From Flavobacteriales bacterium (lineage in GTDB: Bacteria; Bacteroidota; Bacteroidia; Flavobacteriales_F; PHOS-HE28): a DNA stretch of 64,000 nucleotides. Positions 29,390 through 37,381 of the stretch are shown in pieces (position 1 is the stretch's first letter; every line of letters starts with the position of its first letter). Made by a program: the position numbers and the translations under genes. Location of the stretch: assembly GCA_016702645.1 (NCBI GenBank), contig JADJDP010000010.1, forward strand, positions 62,001 to 126,000. Direction: 5' to 3'. The notes below the pieces were generated by a model that saw only the letters and a program-made list of their open reading frames with translations, had not been told where the DNA came from and searched no databases.

Positions 29390-30103
29390 ATGGAACGTTA
29401 TTTCTACCTCGCGCTCGATCTGCTGAGCATCGCGTTCCCGCTGGTGGCGAGTTTTGAACCGCGCATCGCCTATTGGAAAAAGTGGCGCGGCCTCTTCACC
29501 GGCATCGCGGTAATGGCAATGGTCTTCCTCTCGTGGGATGCCATCTTCACCGCCAACGGCGTTTGGGGCTTCAGCCCGCGGTACACCCTCGGCATCCGGT
29601 TCGTCCATTTGCCGATCGAGGAATGGTTGTTCTTCCTGGCGATCCCATACTCATGCGTCTACCTCTATGAGGTGATGCGGTACGCTGTGCGGCGCGATGT
29701 ATTGGGCGGTGTAGCGCGTCCCCTGAGCATCGCATTGATCATCGTGCTGACCGTTGTGGGTGTGCTGTACTTCGATCGGATCTACACGGCAGTCACTTTC
29801 CTCTGCACGGCCGCGCTGCTCGCTGTGCACGTGTTCCTGCTGAAGAGCCCCTACCTCGGTCGCTTCTACATCGGCTACGCGATCAGCTTGGTTCCGTTCT
29901 TCCTCATCAACGGCATCCTCACAGGATGGCTCTTGCCGGAACCCATCGTCTGGTACAACAATGAGGAGAACCTCGGCATCCGCTTGAACACGATCCCCGT
30001 GGAGGACAGCGTGTACTTGCTGTTCTTCCTGTTGCTCACCATCACCTTCCACGAGCGTGCATTGCAGCGGGCGCATGGTGATCTTCCGCCGAACAAGGTG
30101 TGA
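29390..30103 (+). CDS. Lycopene cyclase domain protein (CrtYcd/CarR type)
   Basis: This 237-aa membrane protein has about seven hydrophobic helices arranged as two similar halves. Each half carries the heterodimeric-type cyclase motif: HLPIEEWLFFL near residue 72 and TIPVEDSVYLLFF near 210. In other bacteria two such domains form a complete lycopene beta-cyclase. It stands alone: no carotenoid gene is visible nearby. The stop codon abuts that of the convergent PnuC-like gene (30103/30104). The ATG at 29390 is chosen because it begins the first helix. Confidence 0.9.
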   Translation: MERYFYLALDLLSIAFPLVASFEPRIAYWKKWRGLFTGIAVMAMVFLSWDAIFTANGVWGFSPRYTLGIRFVHLPIEEWLFFLAIPYSCVYLYEVMRYAVRRDVLGGVARPLSIALIIVLTVVGVLYFDRIYTAVTFLCTAALLAVHVFLLKSPYLGRFYIGYAISLVPFFLINGILTGWLLPEPIVWYNNEENLGIRLNTIPVEDSVYLLFFLLLTITFHERALQRAHGDLPPNKV

Positions 30104-30706
30104 TCAGGTCGCCTGTAGCTCCATCTGTTTTCTCCAACGCAGGAGACCGGCGACCGCCAACATGATGTACACGATGTTGAGGAACGCATAACCATCATAA
30201 CCGATCCAGTGGTTGTATGCCACGGCCACAAAGTCGCCGATAGACCAGTAGATCCAGTTCTCCAGCGCCCTCTTGCTCATCAACCATGTGGCCACCATGG
30301 CGAAGGCGGCAATGAAGGCTTCCATGCCGTGGTACTTGCCGGGCACTTCGAGAGCATGCATGAGGTATGCGAGCATCAGTGTTGAAGCAATGCCGATGGA
30401 CAGCAGCAGGACATGCGTGCGCCACCCGTATCGAACAATGCATTGATCGATCGAGCTGCGGCCCCAACTCCACCAGCCGTATGCTCCCATGATGGCATAG
30501 AACCCGTTCAGCGCTGCCATGAGCCAGGCGTCCTGCGCCACATAAAGCAAGACACCGAAAACGGCCGCAACGAAACCAAGCAGCCAACCGATCCTTCGCT
30601 CAAGGGCGATGAGGATGGTGAAGCCGATGTTGAGCGCAACAGCGCTCCACTCGAGCACCAGAGCCAGTTCAGGAGATAGTATCACGCGGCGAAGGTGGGA
30701 AGACAT
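30104..30706 (-). CDS. PnuC/PnuT-type vitamin transporter
   Basis: This 200-aa inner-membrane protein has about seven hydrophobic segments and the WWSWG and NWIYWSIGD motifs of the PnuC family of facilitators. PnuC carries nicotinamide riboside; close relatives (PnuT) carry thiamine. With a TPP-regulated receptor and a NadR-like kinase within 4 kb, thiamine is a fair guess but unproven. The annotated ATG (30706-30704) lies inside the first unit of an octamer repeat; a GTG seven codons downstream (30685) would give an N-terminus more like the family, so the start is uncertain. Confidence 0.87.
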   Translation of the reverse strand: MSSHLRRVILSPELALVLEWSAVALNIGFTILIALERRIGWLLGFVAAVFGVLLYVAQDAWLMAALNGFYAIMGAYGWWSWGRSSIDQCIVRYGWRTHVLLLSIGIASTLMLAYLMHALEVPGKYHGMEAFIAAFAMVATWLMSKRALENWIYWSIGDFVAVAYNHWIGYDGYAFLNIVYIMLAVAGLLRWRKQMELQAT

Positions 30707-30824
30707 GTGCCCATGTGCTCATTTGCTCATGCGACCATGTGCGCTCGAACCCAAAGCCTGGCACTTCCATGGCCACATGAGCACATGGTGGGTCGGCCTG
30801 CACGCAGACACATGGTCACATGTC
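30704..30824. repeat. Octamer inverted array (family A)
   Basis: Left arm 30704-30743: five 8-bp units CATGTGCC, CATGTGCT, CATTTGCT, CATGCGAC, CATGTGCG. Right arm in inverse orientation: CACATGAG, CACATGGT at 30774-30789 and CACATGGT, CACATGTC at 30809-30824. The arms could pair. It fills the whole gap between the LRR gene and the PnuC-type gene and overlaps the latter's start codon. Confidence 0.85.
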
Positions 30825-30825
30825 C

Positions 30826-31407
30826 TCACGGCTGCGCTCCGCAATTGCACGGCTGCGAGAAGTACACCTTGGCGCGCGGGAAAAGCCCGTCGATCCGTTC
30901 CATCTCGGGGATCTCGAACTGGATGTTGCGCAGATCGAGAAAGCGCAATGCTTCCATACCGGCGATCTGCGCCGGGAAATCCATGAGGTCGTTGTCCCAA
31001 AGGTCGAGCGATGTGAGTTCTTTCAACCCACCCATGCACTTGGGCAGGCCAGTGAGGGCATTACGGCTCAAGTCCAATCGCTTCAGGTGGCTCAAGCGAC
31101 AGATGCCTTCCGGGAACTCCATGAGCTTGTTGCGGGACACGCGCAATTCCTGAAGGTGCGGGAGTTCAGCGATCCAGGTCGGCAACGCACGCAGCCTGTT
31201 GTGCGAAAGGTCCAATGCGTTCAGGTTCTTGAAGCGACGCAGGTCCGGCACTTCCTTCAATTTTTGATCGCTCAGGTCGAGGCGGAACACATTGTCGGGA
31301 TCGAGCATCGCCCGCTCCAAGGAACGGAACGTACGCACGGAATCCAGTGCTGCCGCATCGAGCAACTGCGCGCTCACGGTCGATGCGAACGCACCCAGGA
31401 AGGCCAT
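30826..31407 (-). CDS. Secreted leucine-rich-repeat protein
   Basis: This 193-aa protein has a short signal peptide (FASTVSA) and about six LRRs of 23 residues (residues 45-180; consensus LxxLDLSxNxLxxLPxxI), followed by a Cys-containing tail (QPCNCGAQP). No sorting domain follows. LRRs mediate protein binding; the partner is unknown. An in-frame TTG lies just before the ATG. The stop is 2 bp from a family A repeat. ribF ends 24 bp upstream on the same strand. Confidence 0.85.
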   Translation of the reverse strand: MAFLGAFASTVSAQLLDAAALDSVRTFRSLERAMLDPDNVFRLDLSDQKLKEVPDLRRFKNLNALDLSHNRLRALPTWIAELPHLQELRVSRNKLMEFPEGICRLSHLKRLDLSRNALTGLPKCMGGLKELTSLDLWDNDLMDFPAQIAGMEALRFLDLRNIQFEIPEMERIDGLFPRAKVYFSQPCNCGAQP

Positions 31408-31430
31408 CAACCCAATCCTCCAAGCGTGAC

Positions 31431-32381
31431 CTATGCATGCGAACGATCATGTGACTTCAGGCGATCCAGTGCCGCTTCCTTATCGTGCGCCAGTTGTGTC
31501 CTCATCGCATCCATGCCGCTGAACTTTTCCTCGGCGCGCAGTCGTTCCAACAAACGGACCGTGATCGGTTCGCCATAAATATCGCGGTCGAAGTCGAACA
31601 GGTTGACCTCGATCGTGCGGTCGAGTCCTTCGCGCACCGTTGGACGAACACCGATGCTCATCATCCCTTGATGCATACCGTCCTTCAGTTCCACAGTGAC
31701 CACGTACACACCGTTCCCCGGCACGAGCTTCAACGGATCGATGCCGCCGATATTGGCCGTGGGGTATCCGATCGTGCGACCCAATTGATCGCCCTTCACC
31801 ACCAGACCGCTCAACTGATAGGGATAGCCCAGCAGGTCGTTCGCCGTTCGTACATCCCCCAGTTCCAGCGCGTGGCGCACTTTCGTGCTACTCACTTTCA
31901 CATGGTCCACTTCCTGCGCAGGGATCTCCTCCACCTGGAAATCGTAGGCCTCACCAAGTTGGTGCAGAAGCGATAGATCGCCCTCCCGGTTGCGGCCGAA
32001 ACGATGATCGTAGCCGATGACGACCGCATGCACTCCGATGGCACCCACGAGCACATCACGCACATAGTCCACCGCATGCATTCTGGAGAATTGGCGAGAG
32101 AAGGGGACCACCAGGAGATGGTCGAGTCCGGCGGCTTCCAGCAAGGCGATCTTCTCCGGTTGCGTGTTCAAGAGCTTCAGGTCGTTGTCCCCGGGGAACA
32201 GCACCATGCGCGGATGCGGGTGGAAGGTGAACAGCACGCTCTCTCCGTCCTCCTTTTTCGCACGTTCGGTCAACCGGTCCAGGATGCTCCTGTGGCCGAG
32301 GTGCACCCCATCAAAAGTGCCCGTGGTGAGCACCGGACGCTGGACGTCCTTGAAGCTGCCTATATCGGTATGGACCTGCAT
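31431..32381 (-). CDS. ribF: Bifunctional riboflavin kinase / FAD synthetase
   Basis: RibF converts riboflavin to FMN and then FAD. Its 316 aa have the N-terminal FAD synthetase nucleotidyltransferase part with FDGVHLGH (about 22-30) and a C-terminal flavokinase part with GYPTANIGG and GVRPTVREG. The length is typical. The LRR gene follows 24 bp later; a repeat-containing gap of 232 bp separates ribF from atpD on the other strand. Confidence 0.96.
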   Translation of the reverse strand: MQVHTDIGSFKDVQRPVLTTGTFDGVHLGHRSILDRLTERAKKEDGESVLFTFHPHPRMVLFPGDNDLKLLNTQPEKIALLEAAGLDHLLVVPFSRQFSRMHAVDYVRDVLVGAIGVHAVVIGYDHRFGRNREGDLSLLHQLGEAYDFQVEEIPAQEVDHVKVSSTKVRHALELGDVRTANDLLGYPYQLSGLVVKGDQLGRTIGYPTANIGGIDPLKLVPGNGVYVVTVELKDGMHQGMMSIGVRPTVREGLDRTIEVNLFDFDRDIYGEPITVRLLERLRAEEKFSGMDAMRTQLAHDKEAALDRLKSHDRSHA

Positions 32382-32399
32382 CGGGCGCTAAGGTCGCTA

Positions 32400-32480
32400 G
32401 TTGTCATGGTGAGCCTGCCCGCATTTGACATGGTGAGCTTGGCGAACCGTGACTTGATCGGCTCACCGTTCCGACAGGCA
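32400..32480. repeat. Degenerate GGTGAGC inverted repeat
   Basis: GGTGAGC occurs at 32408 and 32432, and its inverse complement GGCTCACC at 32460-32467, with CATGG and CCGACAGGC flanks. It looks like a remnant of a ggtgagcctgtcgaacc-type dispersed repeat. It does not show the 8-bp period of the other arrays. It lies in the ribF-atpD gap. Confidence 0.5.
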
Positions 32481-32559
32481 TAGGGTGACCCATCCTACAT
32501 CTTCTCAACTCTCTATCCACAACCTATCCACACCCTTTTGCCCATCAGCGCACAAGCCC

Positions 32560-32567
32560 TACTTTCG
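32560..32567 (+). promoter_or_regulatory. -7 box (TACTTTCG) for atpD
   Basis: A TAnnTTYG match 46 nt before the atpD ATG, the longest leader among the promoters I mark here. Confidence 0.6.
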
Positions 32568-32613
32568 CGGCCGCAAAACGAGGCTCTGCCTCCAAGAACA
32601 GCCCAACTCCCTC

Positions 32614-34125
32614 ATGTCCAAGCACATCGGAAAGGTCGTACAGGTCATTGGACCCGTGGTCGACGTTCGCTTCGAGGCCGGTAAGGACCTGCCCAACATC
32701 TATGACGCCCTCCACATTGCCCGTGCGGACGGCTCGTTCCTCGTACTGGAAACCCAGCAGTTGATCGGTGAGGACACCGTGCGCGCAGTGAGCATGGAGA
32801 GCACCGACGGTCTGGCGCGTGGCGCTGATGTGATCGGCCAAGGCCAGCCCATCAGCATGCCGGTAGGTGATGCCATCAAAGGCCGCCTCTTCAACGTAAC
32901 GGGTAACGCCATCGACGGAATGAAGCCGGTGAACACCGGCAAGACCTACCCGATCCACCGCGAGGCACCGAAGTTCGAGGACCTCAGCACCAGCACGGAA
33001 GTGCTCTTTACCGGTATCAAGGTGATCGACCTGATCGAGCCTTACGCCAAGGGCGGTAAGATCGGTTTGTTCGGTGGCGCCGGTGTAGGCAAGACGGTGT
33101 TGATCCAGGAGCTGATCAACAACATCGCGAAAGGCTACAGCGGTTACAGCGTGTTCGCCGGTGTGGGCGAGCGCACCCGCGAAGGGAACGATCTGCTGCG
33201 CGAGATGATCGAAAGCGGCATCATCAAGTACGGTGATGACTTCGTGCACAGCATGGAGAAAGGCGGTTGGGACCTGAGCAAGGTGGATTACGCCGCGCTC
33301 GAGACCAGCCAAGCCACCTTCATTTTCGGTCAGATGAACGAGCCACCCGGTGCGCGTGCCCGTGTTGCATTGAGCGGTCTGACCTTGGCCGAGTACTTCC
33401 GCGACGGCGATGAACAGAGCGGCGGTCGTGACATCCTCTTCTTCGTGGACAACATCTTCCGTTTCACGCAGGCGGGTTCCGAGGTGAGCGCGTTGCTCGG
33501 TCGTATGCCGAGCGCCGTGGGTTACCAGCCCACGTTGGCGACCGAAATGGGTGCCATGCAGGAGCGTATCACCTCCACCAAGCGCGGTTCCATCACTTCT
33601 GTGCAGGCGGTCTATGTGCCTGCTGATGACTTGACCGATCCAGCGCCTGCGACAACGTTCGCGCACTTGGACGCCACCACCGTATTGAGCCGGAAGATCG
33701 CTGAGCTTGGTATCTACCCTTCGGTGGACCCGCTCGATAGCACCAGTCGCATCCTCACCCCCGCCATCGTGGGCAATGAGCACTACGATTGCGCACAGCG
33801 CGTGAAGGCCCTGCTCCAGCGTTACAAGGAATTGCAGGACATCATTGCCATCCTCGGCATGGACGAATTGAGCGAGGACGACAAGCAGAGCGTATTGCGC
33901 GCACGGAAAGTGCAGCGCTTCCTCAGCCAACCCTTCTTTGTTGCGGAACAGTTCACCGGTCTGCCCGGCGTGATGGTTCCCATTGAAGAGACCATCAAGG
34001 GCTTCAACATGATCATGGACGGCCAGTTGGACGATGTTCCCGAGAGCGCCTTCAACCTGAAGGGCAGCATCGAGGACGTGATCGCAGCCGGCAAGAAGTT
34101 GATGGCGGAAGCCGCCAAGGCCTAG
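32614..34125 (+). CDS. atpD: F1 ATP synthase beta subunit
   Basis: This 503-aa catalytic subunit has the P-loop GGAGVGKT at residues 154-161 and the catalytic Glu in GERTREGND. LFFVDNIFRFTQAGSE and the DELSEDD motif near the C-terminus are also clear. The ATG at 32614 begins MSKHIGKV, matching the family; in-frame codons from 32485 precede it. atpC follows after 3 bp. The other ATP synthase genes are not in the window, the usual split in Bacteroidetes. Confidence 0.98.
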   Translation: MSKHIGKVVQVIGPVVDVRFEAGKDLPNIYDALHIARADGSFLVLETQQLIGEDTVRAVSMESTDGLARGADVIGQGQPISMPVGDAIKGRLFNVTGNAIDGMKPVNTGKTYPIHREAPKFEDLSTSTEVLFTGIKVIDLIEPYAKGGKIGLFGGAGVGKTVLIQELINNIAKGYSGYSVFAGVGERTREGNDLLREMIESGIIKYGDDFVHSMEKGGWDLSKVDYAALETSQATFIFGQMNEPPGARARVALSGLTLAEYFRDGDEQSGGRDILFFVDNIFRFTQAGSEVSALLGRMPSAVGYQPTLATEMGAMQERITSTKRGSITSVQAVYVPADDLTDPAPATTFAHLDATTVLSRKIAELGIYPSVDPLDSTSRILTPAIVGNEHYDCAQRVKALLQRYKELQDIIAILGMDELSEDDKQSVLRARKVQRFLSQPFFVAEQFTGLPGVMVPIEETIKGFNMIMDGQLDDVPESAFNLKGSIEDVIAAGKKLMAEAAKA

Positions 34126-34128
34126 GAC

Positions 34129-34362
34129 ATGCGCGTAGAGATCATCACACCGGACAAGGAGCTCTTCAAGGGCGAAGCCAAAAGCGTGACCGTGCCCGGG
34201 GTGGACGGCAGCATGGGCTTCCTGAACAACCACGCGCCATTGATCACCGTACTCAAAGCCGGGGACGTGAAGGTTAAGACCGAAAAGGGTGAAGAACTAT
34301 TCTCCGTGAAAGGCGGTGTGGTGGAAGTGATGAACAACACCGTACTGGTGCTCGCCGAGTAA
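34129..34362 (+). CDS. atpC: F1 ATP synthase epsilon subunit, short form
   Basis: This 77-aa protein contains only the N-terminal beta-sandwich domain (GFLNNHAPLITVL). The C-terminal two-helix domain, which inhibits ATP hydrolysis in many bacteria, is missing; this is the usual short form in Bacteroidetes rather than a truncation, since the frame ends cleanly at TAA and a terminator follows. Confidence 0.95.
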   Translation: MRVEIITPDKELFKGEAKSVTVPGVDGSMGFLNNHAPLITVLKAGDVKVKTEKGEELFSVKGGVVEVMNNTVLVLAE

Positions 34363-34424
34363 CCGTTATCCATCGTATGATGGCGGAACTGACGGAGTAA
34401 AACTCAGTCGAGGTCCACCATACA

Positions 34425-34449
34425 GAAGGGCGTCCGAGAGGGCGCCTTT
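34425..34449 (+). terminator. Terminator after atpDC
   Basis: Stem AAGG/CCTT (34426-34429 with 34445-34448), a one-base bulge, and a 5-bp inner stem (34431-34435 with 34440-34444, one G-U pair), followed by TTTCGCTTT. Confidence 0.6.
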
Positions 34450-34500
34450 CGCTTTGGGAAAAGAGGGGCAAGTGATCCTCCAACTAGCTTCGCAGTGTGA

Positions 34501-34893
34501 GTGGACGAACGCATCGTCTTCTTCGATGGCGTGTGCGGCCTTTGCAACCGCTTCGTGGACCGCCTGCTTCGGGTGGGTCGAAAAAGGGTCCTGCGTTTCG
34601 CGCCCCTACAGGGACGCACCGCGCAGGAACGACTGCCCGCTGGCATGGCGGATGCCTTGGAGAGCGTGGTGTACCTGCGCGACGGAGCCGTGATCCAACG
34701 GTCGGATGCAGCTCTGTGGATCCTGATCGATCTCGGCGGATGGCGCGTGATGTACCGGGGCTTCTTCATCGTGCCCCGTTTTGTCCGCGACGCGGTTTAC
34801 GACTGGATCGCGCGCAACCGCTACCGCTGGTTCCGCAAGTATGAGACCTGCCGTTTACCCACGCCGGAAGAGCGTGCGCGTTTCCTGGACTGA
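34501..34893 (+). CDS. DCC-family thiol-disulfide oxidoreductase-like protein (DUF393)
   Basis: This 130-aa protein begins with the DUF393 signature FFDGVCGLCNRFV, containing the CxxC pair that gives the family its name. The rest is Arg-rich. The function is unknown; a thioredoxin-like redox role is assumed for the family. The GTG start at 34501 lies 8 nt after a TAGCTTCG box at 34485-34492. Confidence 0.88.
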   Translation: MDERIVFFDGVCGLCNRFVDRLLRVGRKRVLRFAPLQGRTAQERLPAGMADALESVVYLRDGAVIQRSDAALWILIDLGGWRVMYRGFFIVPRFVRDAVYDWIARNRYRWFRKYETCRLPTPEERARFLD

Positions 34894-34980
34894 GCCGATC
34901 ACACGAGCGGCAGGCTTCCTCGTTGAGCGGATCGGTGCCCACGGGACCGTCCGGCTACCTTCGGCGCCGAACAACGCAGC

Positions 34981-35922
34981 ATGCTCCAGGTAGAAGGTGT
35001 CAGCAAACGGTTCGGAGACTTCATCGCCCTCGATGGCATCACCATGGAGGTGCCTCCGGGACAGGTCTTCGGACTGCTAGGCCCCAATGGTGCGGGCAAG
35101 ACCACGCTCATACGCATCATCACGCGGATCACCGGTCCCGATGCGGGACGGATCCTGCTGGATGGCAAACCCATGACCCAGGAGGATGTCGCCCACCTCG
35201 GCTACCTGCCGGAGGAACGGGGCCTTTACAAGAAGATGAAGGTGGGCGAACAAGCGCTCTACCTCGCTCGCTTGAAAGGCCTTACAAAGGCGGATGCGAC
35301 CAAGCGACTGAAGGACTGGTTCGAGCGATGGGAGATCGATGGATGGTGGAACAAGAAGGTGGAGGAACTGAGCAAGGGCATGGCGCAGAAGGTGCAGTTC
35401 ATCATCACGGTGCTGCATGAACCGAAGCTCCTCATCCTGGACGAACCCTTCAGCGGTTTCGACCCGATCAACGCGGACCTTGTCCGTAGCGAGATACTAC
35501 GGTTGCGCAACGAAGGCGTAACGGTGATGCTGAGCACGCACAGCATGCCCAGCGTGGAGGAATTGTGCGACAACATCGGCCTGATCGACAAAGCACGTTT
35601 GATGTTGCACGGCAATGTGCGCGAGATCCGCAAGCGGTATGCGACCAACACGTACCGCATCGAGTACGACGGCAACCGTGTGGCCTTGGGCAATGCACTC
35701 TCCTTCACCGGTGAACTGGTAGGGGCCGAGGAACACGAGGACCACAACATTGCGCGTGTGCGCATCACGAAAGGCTCCACGCTGAACGATGTATTGCGGC
35801 AACTCCTCCCCTCCGTGACCATTCACGGTGTGCAGGAGGAAGTACCGCGCATGCACGACATCTTCATCCGTGTGGTGAGCGAACACCAGCCCGAGGCGGT
35901 GGCCGCTGAAATGACCGAGTAA
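34981..35922 (+). CDS. ABC transporter ATP-binding protein (NatA-like)
   Basis: This 313-aa ATPase has Walker A GPNGAGKT, the signature sequence LSKGMAQKVQF (in place of LSGGQ), Walker B LLILDEPFSGFDP and the switch His in STHS. The C-terminal part after residue 220 resembles the DUF4162 domain. It forms an export-type pair with the permease that starts 3 bp later. A TACCTTCG box at 34956-34963 precedes it by 17 nt. The substrate (Na+, drug or other) is unknown. Confidence 0.93.
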   Translation: MLQVEGVSKRFGDFIALDGITMEVPPGQVFGLLGPNGAGKTTLIRIITRITGPDAGRILLDGKPMTQEDVAHLGYLPEERGLYKKMKVGEQALYLARLKGLTKADATKRLKDWFERWEIDGWWNKKVEELSKGMAQKVQFIITVLHEPKLLILDEPFSGFDPINADLVRSEILRLRNEGVTVMLSTHSMPSVEELCDNIGLIDKARLMLHGNVREIRKRYATNTYRIEYDGNRVALGNALSFTGELVGAEEHEDHNIARVRITKGSTLNDVLRQLLPSVTIHGVQEEVPRMHDIFIRVVSEHQPEAVAAEMTE

Positions 35923-35925
35923 GCC

Positions 35926-37251
35926 ATGAACAAGATCCGGCTCATCATCTGGCGTGAATTCATCACGCGCGTGCGCAAGCCCAGCTTCCTCATCATGACG
36001 ATCCTGGGGCCGTTGCTGATCGCAGGGGCGATCCTGGGCATGGCATGGATCGGTACGCAGGAAAGCACCAAACAGCAGGTGCTGGTGATAGACCAGGAAG
36101 GTGTCATCGGCACCCGGCTGAAGGATTCCGACAACGTGACCTTTTTCTTGGATGGGCATGCCTGGACCGACTCGATGTTCAAGGAGAGCCCGTACACCAT
36201 TCGGCTGAACTTGTTGCCGGACATCCTGAAAGACCACCCACGCGCGGACCTGTACTTCAAGTCCGCACCCAGTGAATTCGCCATGGCGACGATCCGCTCC
36301 GAACTGGAGAAGGCGATCGAACTGGCCAAGCTGCAGGATACGGGGATCAACAAAGAGGATTACGACCGCGTCCGCAAGCCATTGGACATCGATACGTTCG
36401 ATATCGAGAAGGTCGGGACACAATCCTACGCTCAGGAGCGTGCGCTCATCGGTTTCTTCTTCGGCTACTTCATGTTCATCTTCATCTTCATGTACGGTGT
36501 ACAGGTGATGCGCGGCGTGATGGAGGAGAAACAGAACCGCGTGGTGGAAGTGCTCATCAGCAGCGTGAAACCCTTCCAGCTGATGATGGGCAAGATCGTG
36601 GGCATCGCGCTCGTGGGCTTCACGCAATTCATCCTGTGGATCGTGATCACCGGTACGATCACGGTGGTGGGCATGACCGTGCTCGGTGCCGACAAGTACG
36701 ACCCGGCAGCGCTGGCCCAGCAGGGTATGACCACTGAAGTGCGCGAGCAGATCTTGAAAGAGCAAATGCCTGCCGAAGCCTCCGGCTTCGACCAGGAAAA
36801 GGTCACGGACATCATCACGCAGGTGAACATCCCCTTGGTGCTGATCACCTTCCTCTTCTATTTCATCTGCGGTTACCTGCTCTACAGTTCGTTGCTCGCA
36901 GCGATCGGTTCCGCCGTGGATAGCGAAACGGATACCCAGCAGTTCATGTTCCCGGTCACCTTGCCGATGATCATCGCCATCGTGGTGGCGCAGATCGCGG
37001 TGGTGAACCCGACCAGCCCCGCCGTGATGTGGTGCAGTTTCATCCCGTTCACCAGCCCCATCGTGATGATGGTACGTGTGGCCATGGGTAGCGCACCCGT
37101 ATGGCAACTGTTGTTGAGCATGGCGCTGCTGGTCGCCACCTTCGTCTTCACCACCTGGCTCGCAGGCCGCATCTACCGCACAGGCATCCTCATGTACGGC
37201 AAGAAGGTCAGCTGGAGGGAGTTGGGACGTTGGTTGTTCTACAAGGGCTAG
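35926..37251 (+). CDS. ABC transporter permease (NatB/ABC-2 type)
   Basis: This 441-aa permease has one N-terminal transmembrane helix (about 22-42), a large extracytoplasmic loop (about 45-170) and a C-terminal group of about five helices. The segment GVMEEKQNRVVEVLISSVKPFQLMMGKI is cut here to its core: EEKQNRVVEVL is the ABC-2 permease hallmark. It is read directly after the ATPase gene. An octamer repeat array begins 3 bp after the stop. Confidence 0.92.
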   Translation: MNKIRLIIWREFITRVRKPSFLIMTILGPLLIAGAILGMAWIGTQESTKQQVLVIDQEGVIGTRLKDSDNVTFFLDGHAWTDSMFKESPYTIRLNLLPDILKDHPRADLYFKSAPSEFAMATIRSELEKAIELAKLQDTGINKEDYDRVRKPLDIDTFDIEKVGTQSYAQERALIGFFFGYFMFIFIFMYGVQVMRGVMEEKQNRVVEVLISSVKPFQLMMGKIVGIALVGFTQFILWIVITGTITVVGMTVLGADKYDPAALAQQGMTTEVREQILKEQMPAEASGFDQEKVTDIITQVNIPLVLITFLFYFICGYLLYSSLLAAIGSAVDSETDTQQFMFPVTLPMIIAIVVAQIAVVNPTSPAVMWCSFIPFTSPIVMMVRVAMGSAPVWQLLLSMALLVATFVFTTWLAGRIYRTGILMYGKKVSWRELGRWLFYKG

Positions 37252-37254
37252 GAT

Positions 37255-37371
37255 CATGTGGGCACGTGGTACCTCGCGCGTCGTCCTCACCGCATATGCT
37301 CATGTGCCCATGTAAACGCACTTGCACGGCATTCATGGGCACATGTCCACATGAACACATGGGCACATGAT
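37255..37371. repeat. Octamer inverted array (family A)
   Basis: Left units: CATGTGGG, CACGTGGT (37255-37270) and CATATGCT, CATGTGCC, CATGTAAA (37293-37316). Right units: TTCATGGG then CACATGTC, CACATGAA, CACATGGG, CACATGAT (37340-37371), all spaced 8 bp. The arms are inverse complements, so the 3-bp-to-10-bp-wide intergenic gap between the permease and ppx could form a long imperfect hairpin. Confidence 0.87.
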
Positions 37372-37381
37372 CAAGCCGGCC

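Noticed and set aside
32545..34233. A 562-aa open frame on the minus strand opposite atpD
   Set aside because: It is antisense to the whole of atpD, has His/Leu-rich low-complexity codon bias and no family motif; GC-rich sequence gives long reverse frames.
35497..37290. A 597-aa minus-strand frame opposite the ABC transporter genes
   Set aside because: Antisense to two clear genes; very His/Asp-rich and no domain seen.
26795..37371. The CATGTG arrays as a CRISPR or a microsatellite
   Set aside because: The units are only 8 bp with inverse arms and no spacers; two bases of each unit vary, unlike a simple microsatellite.
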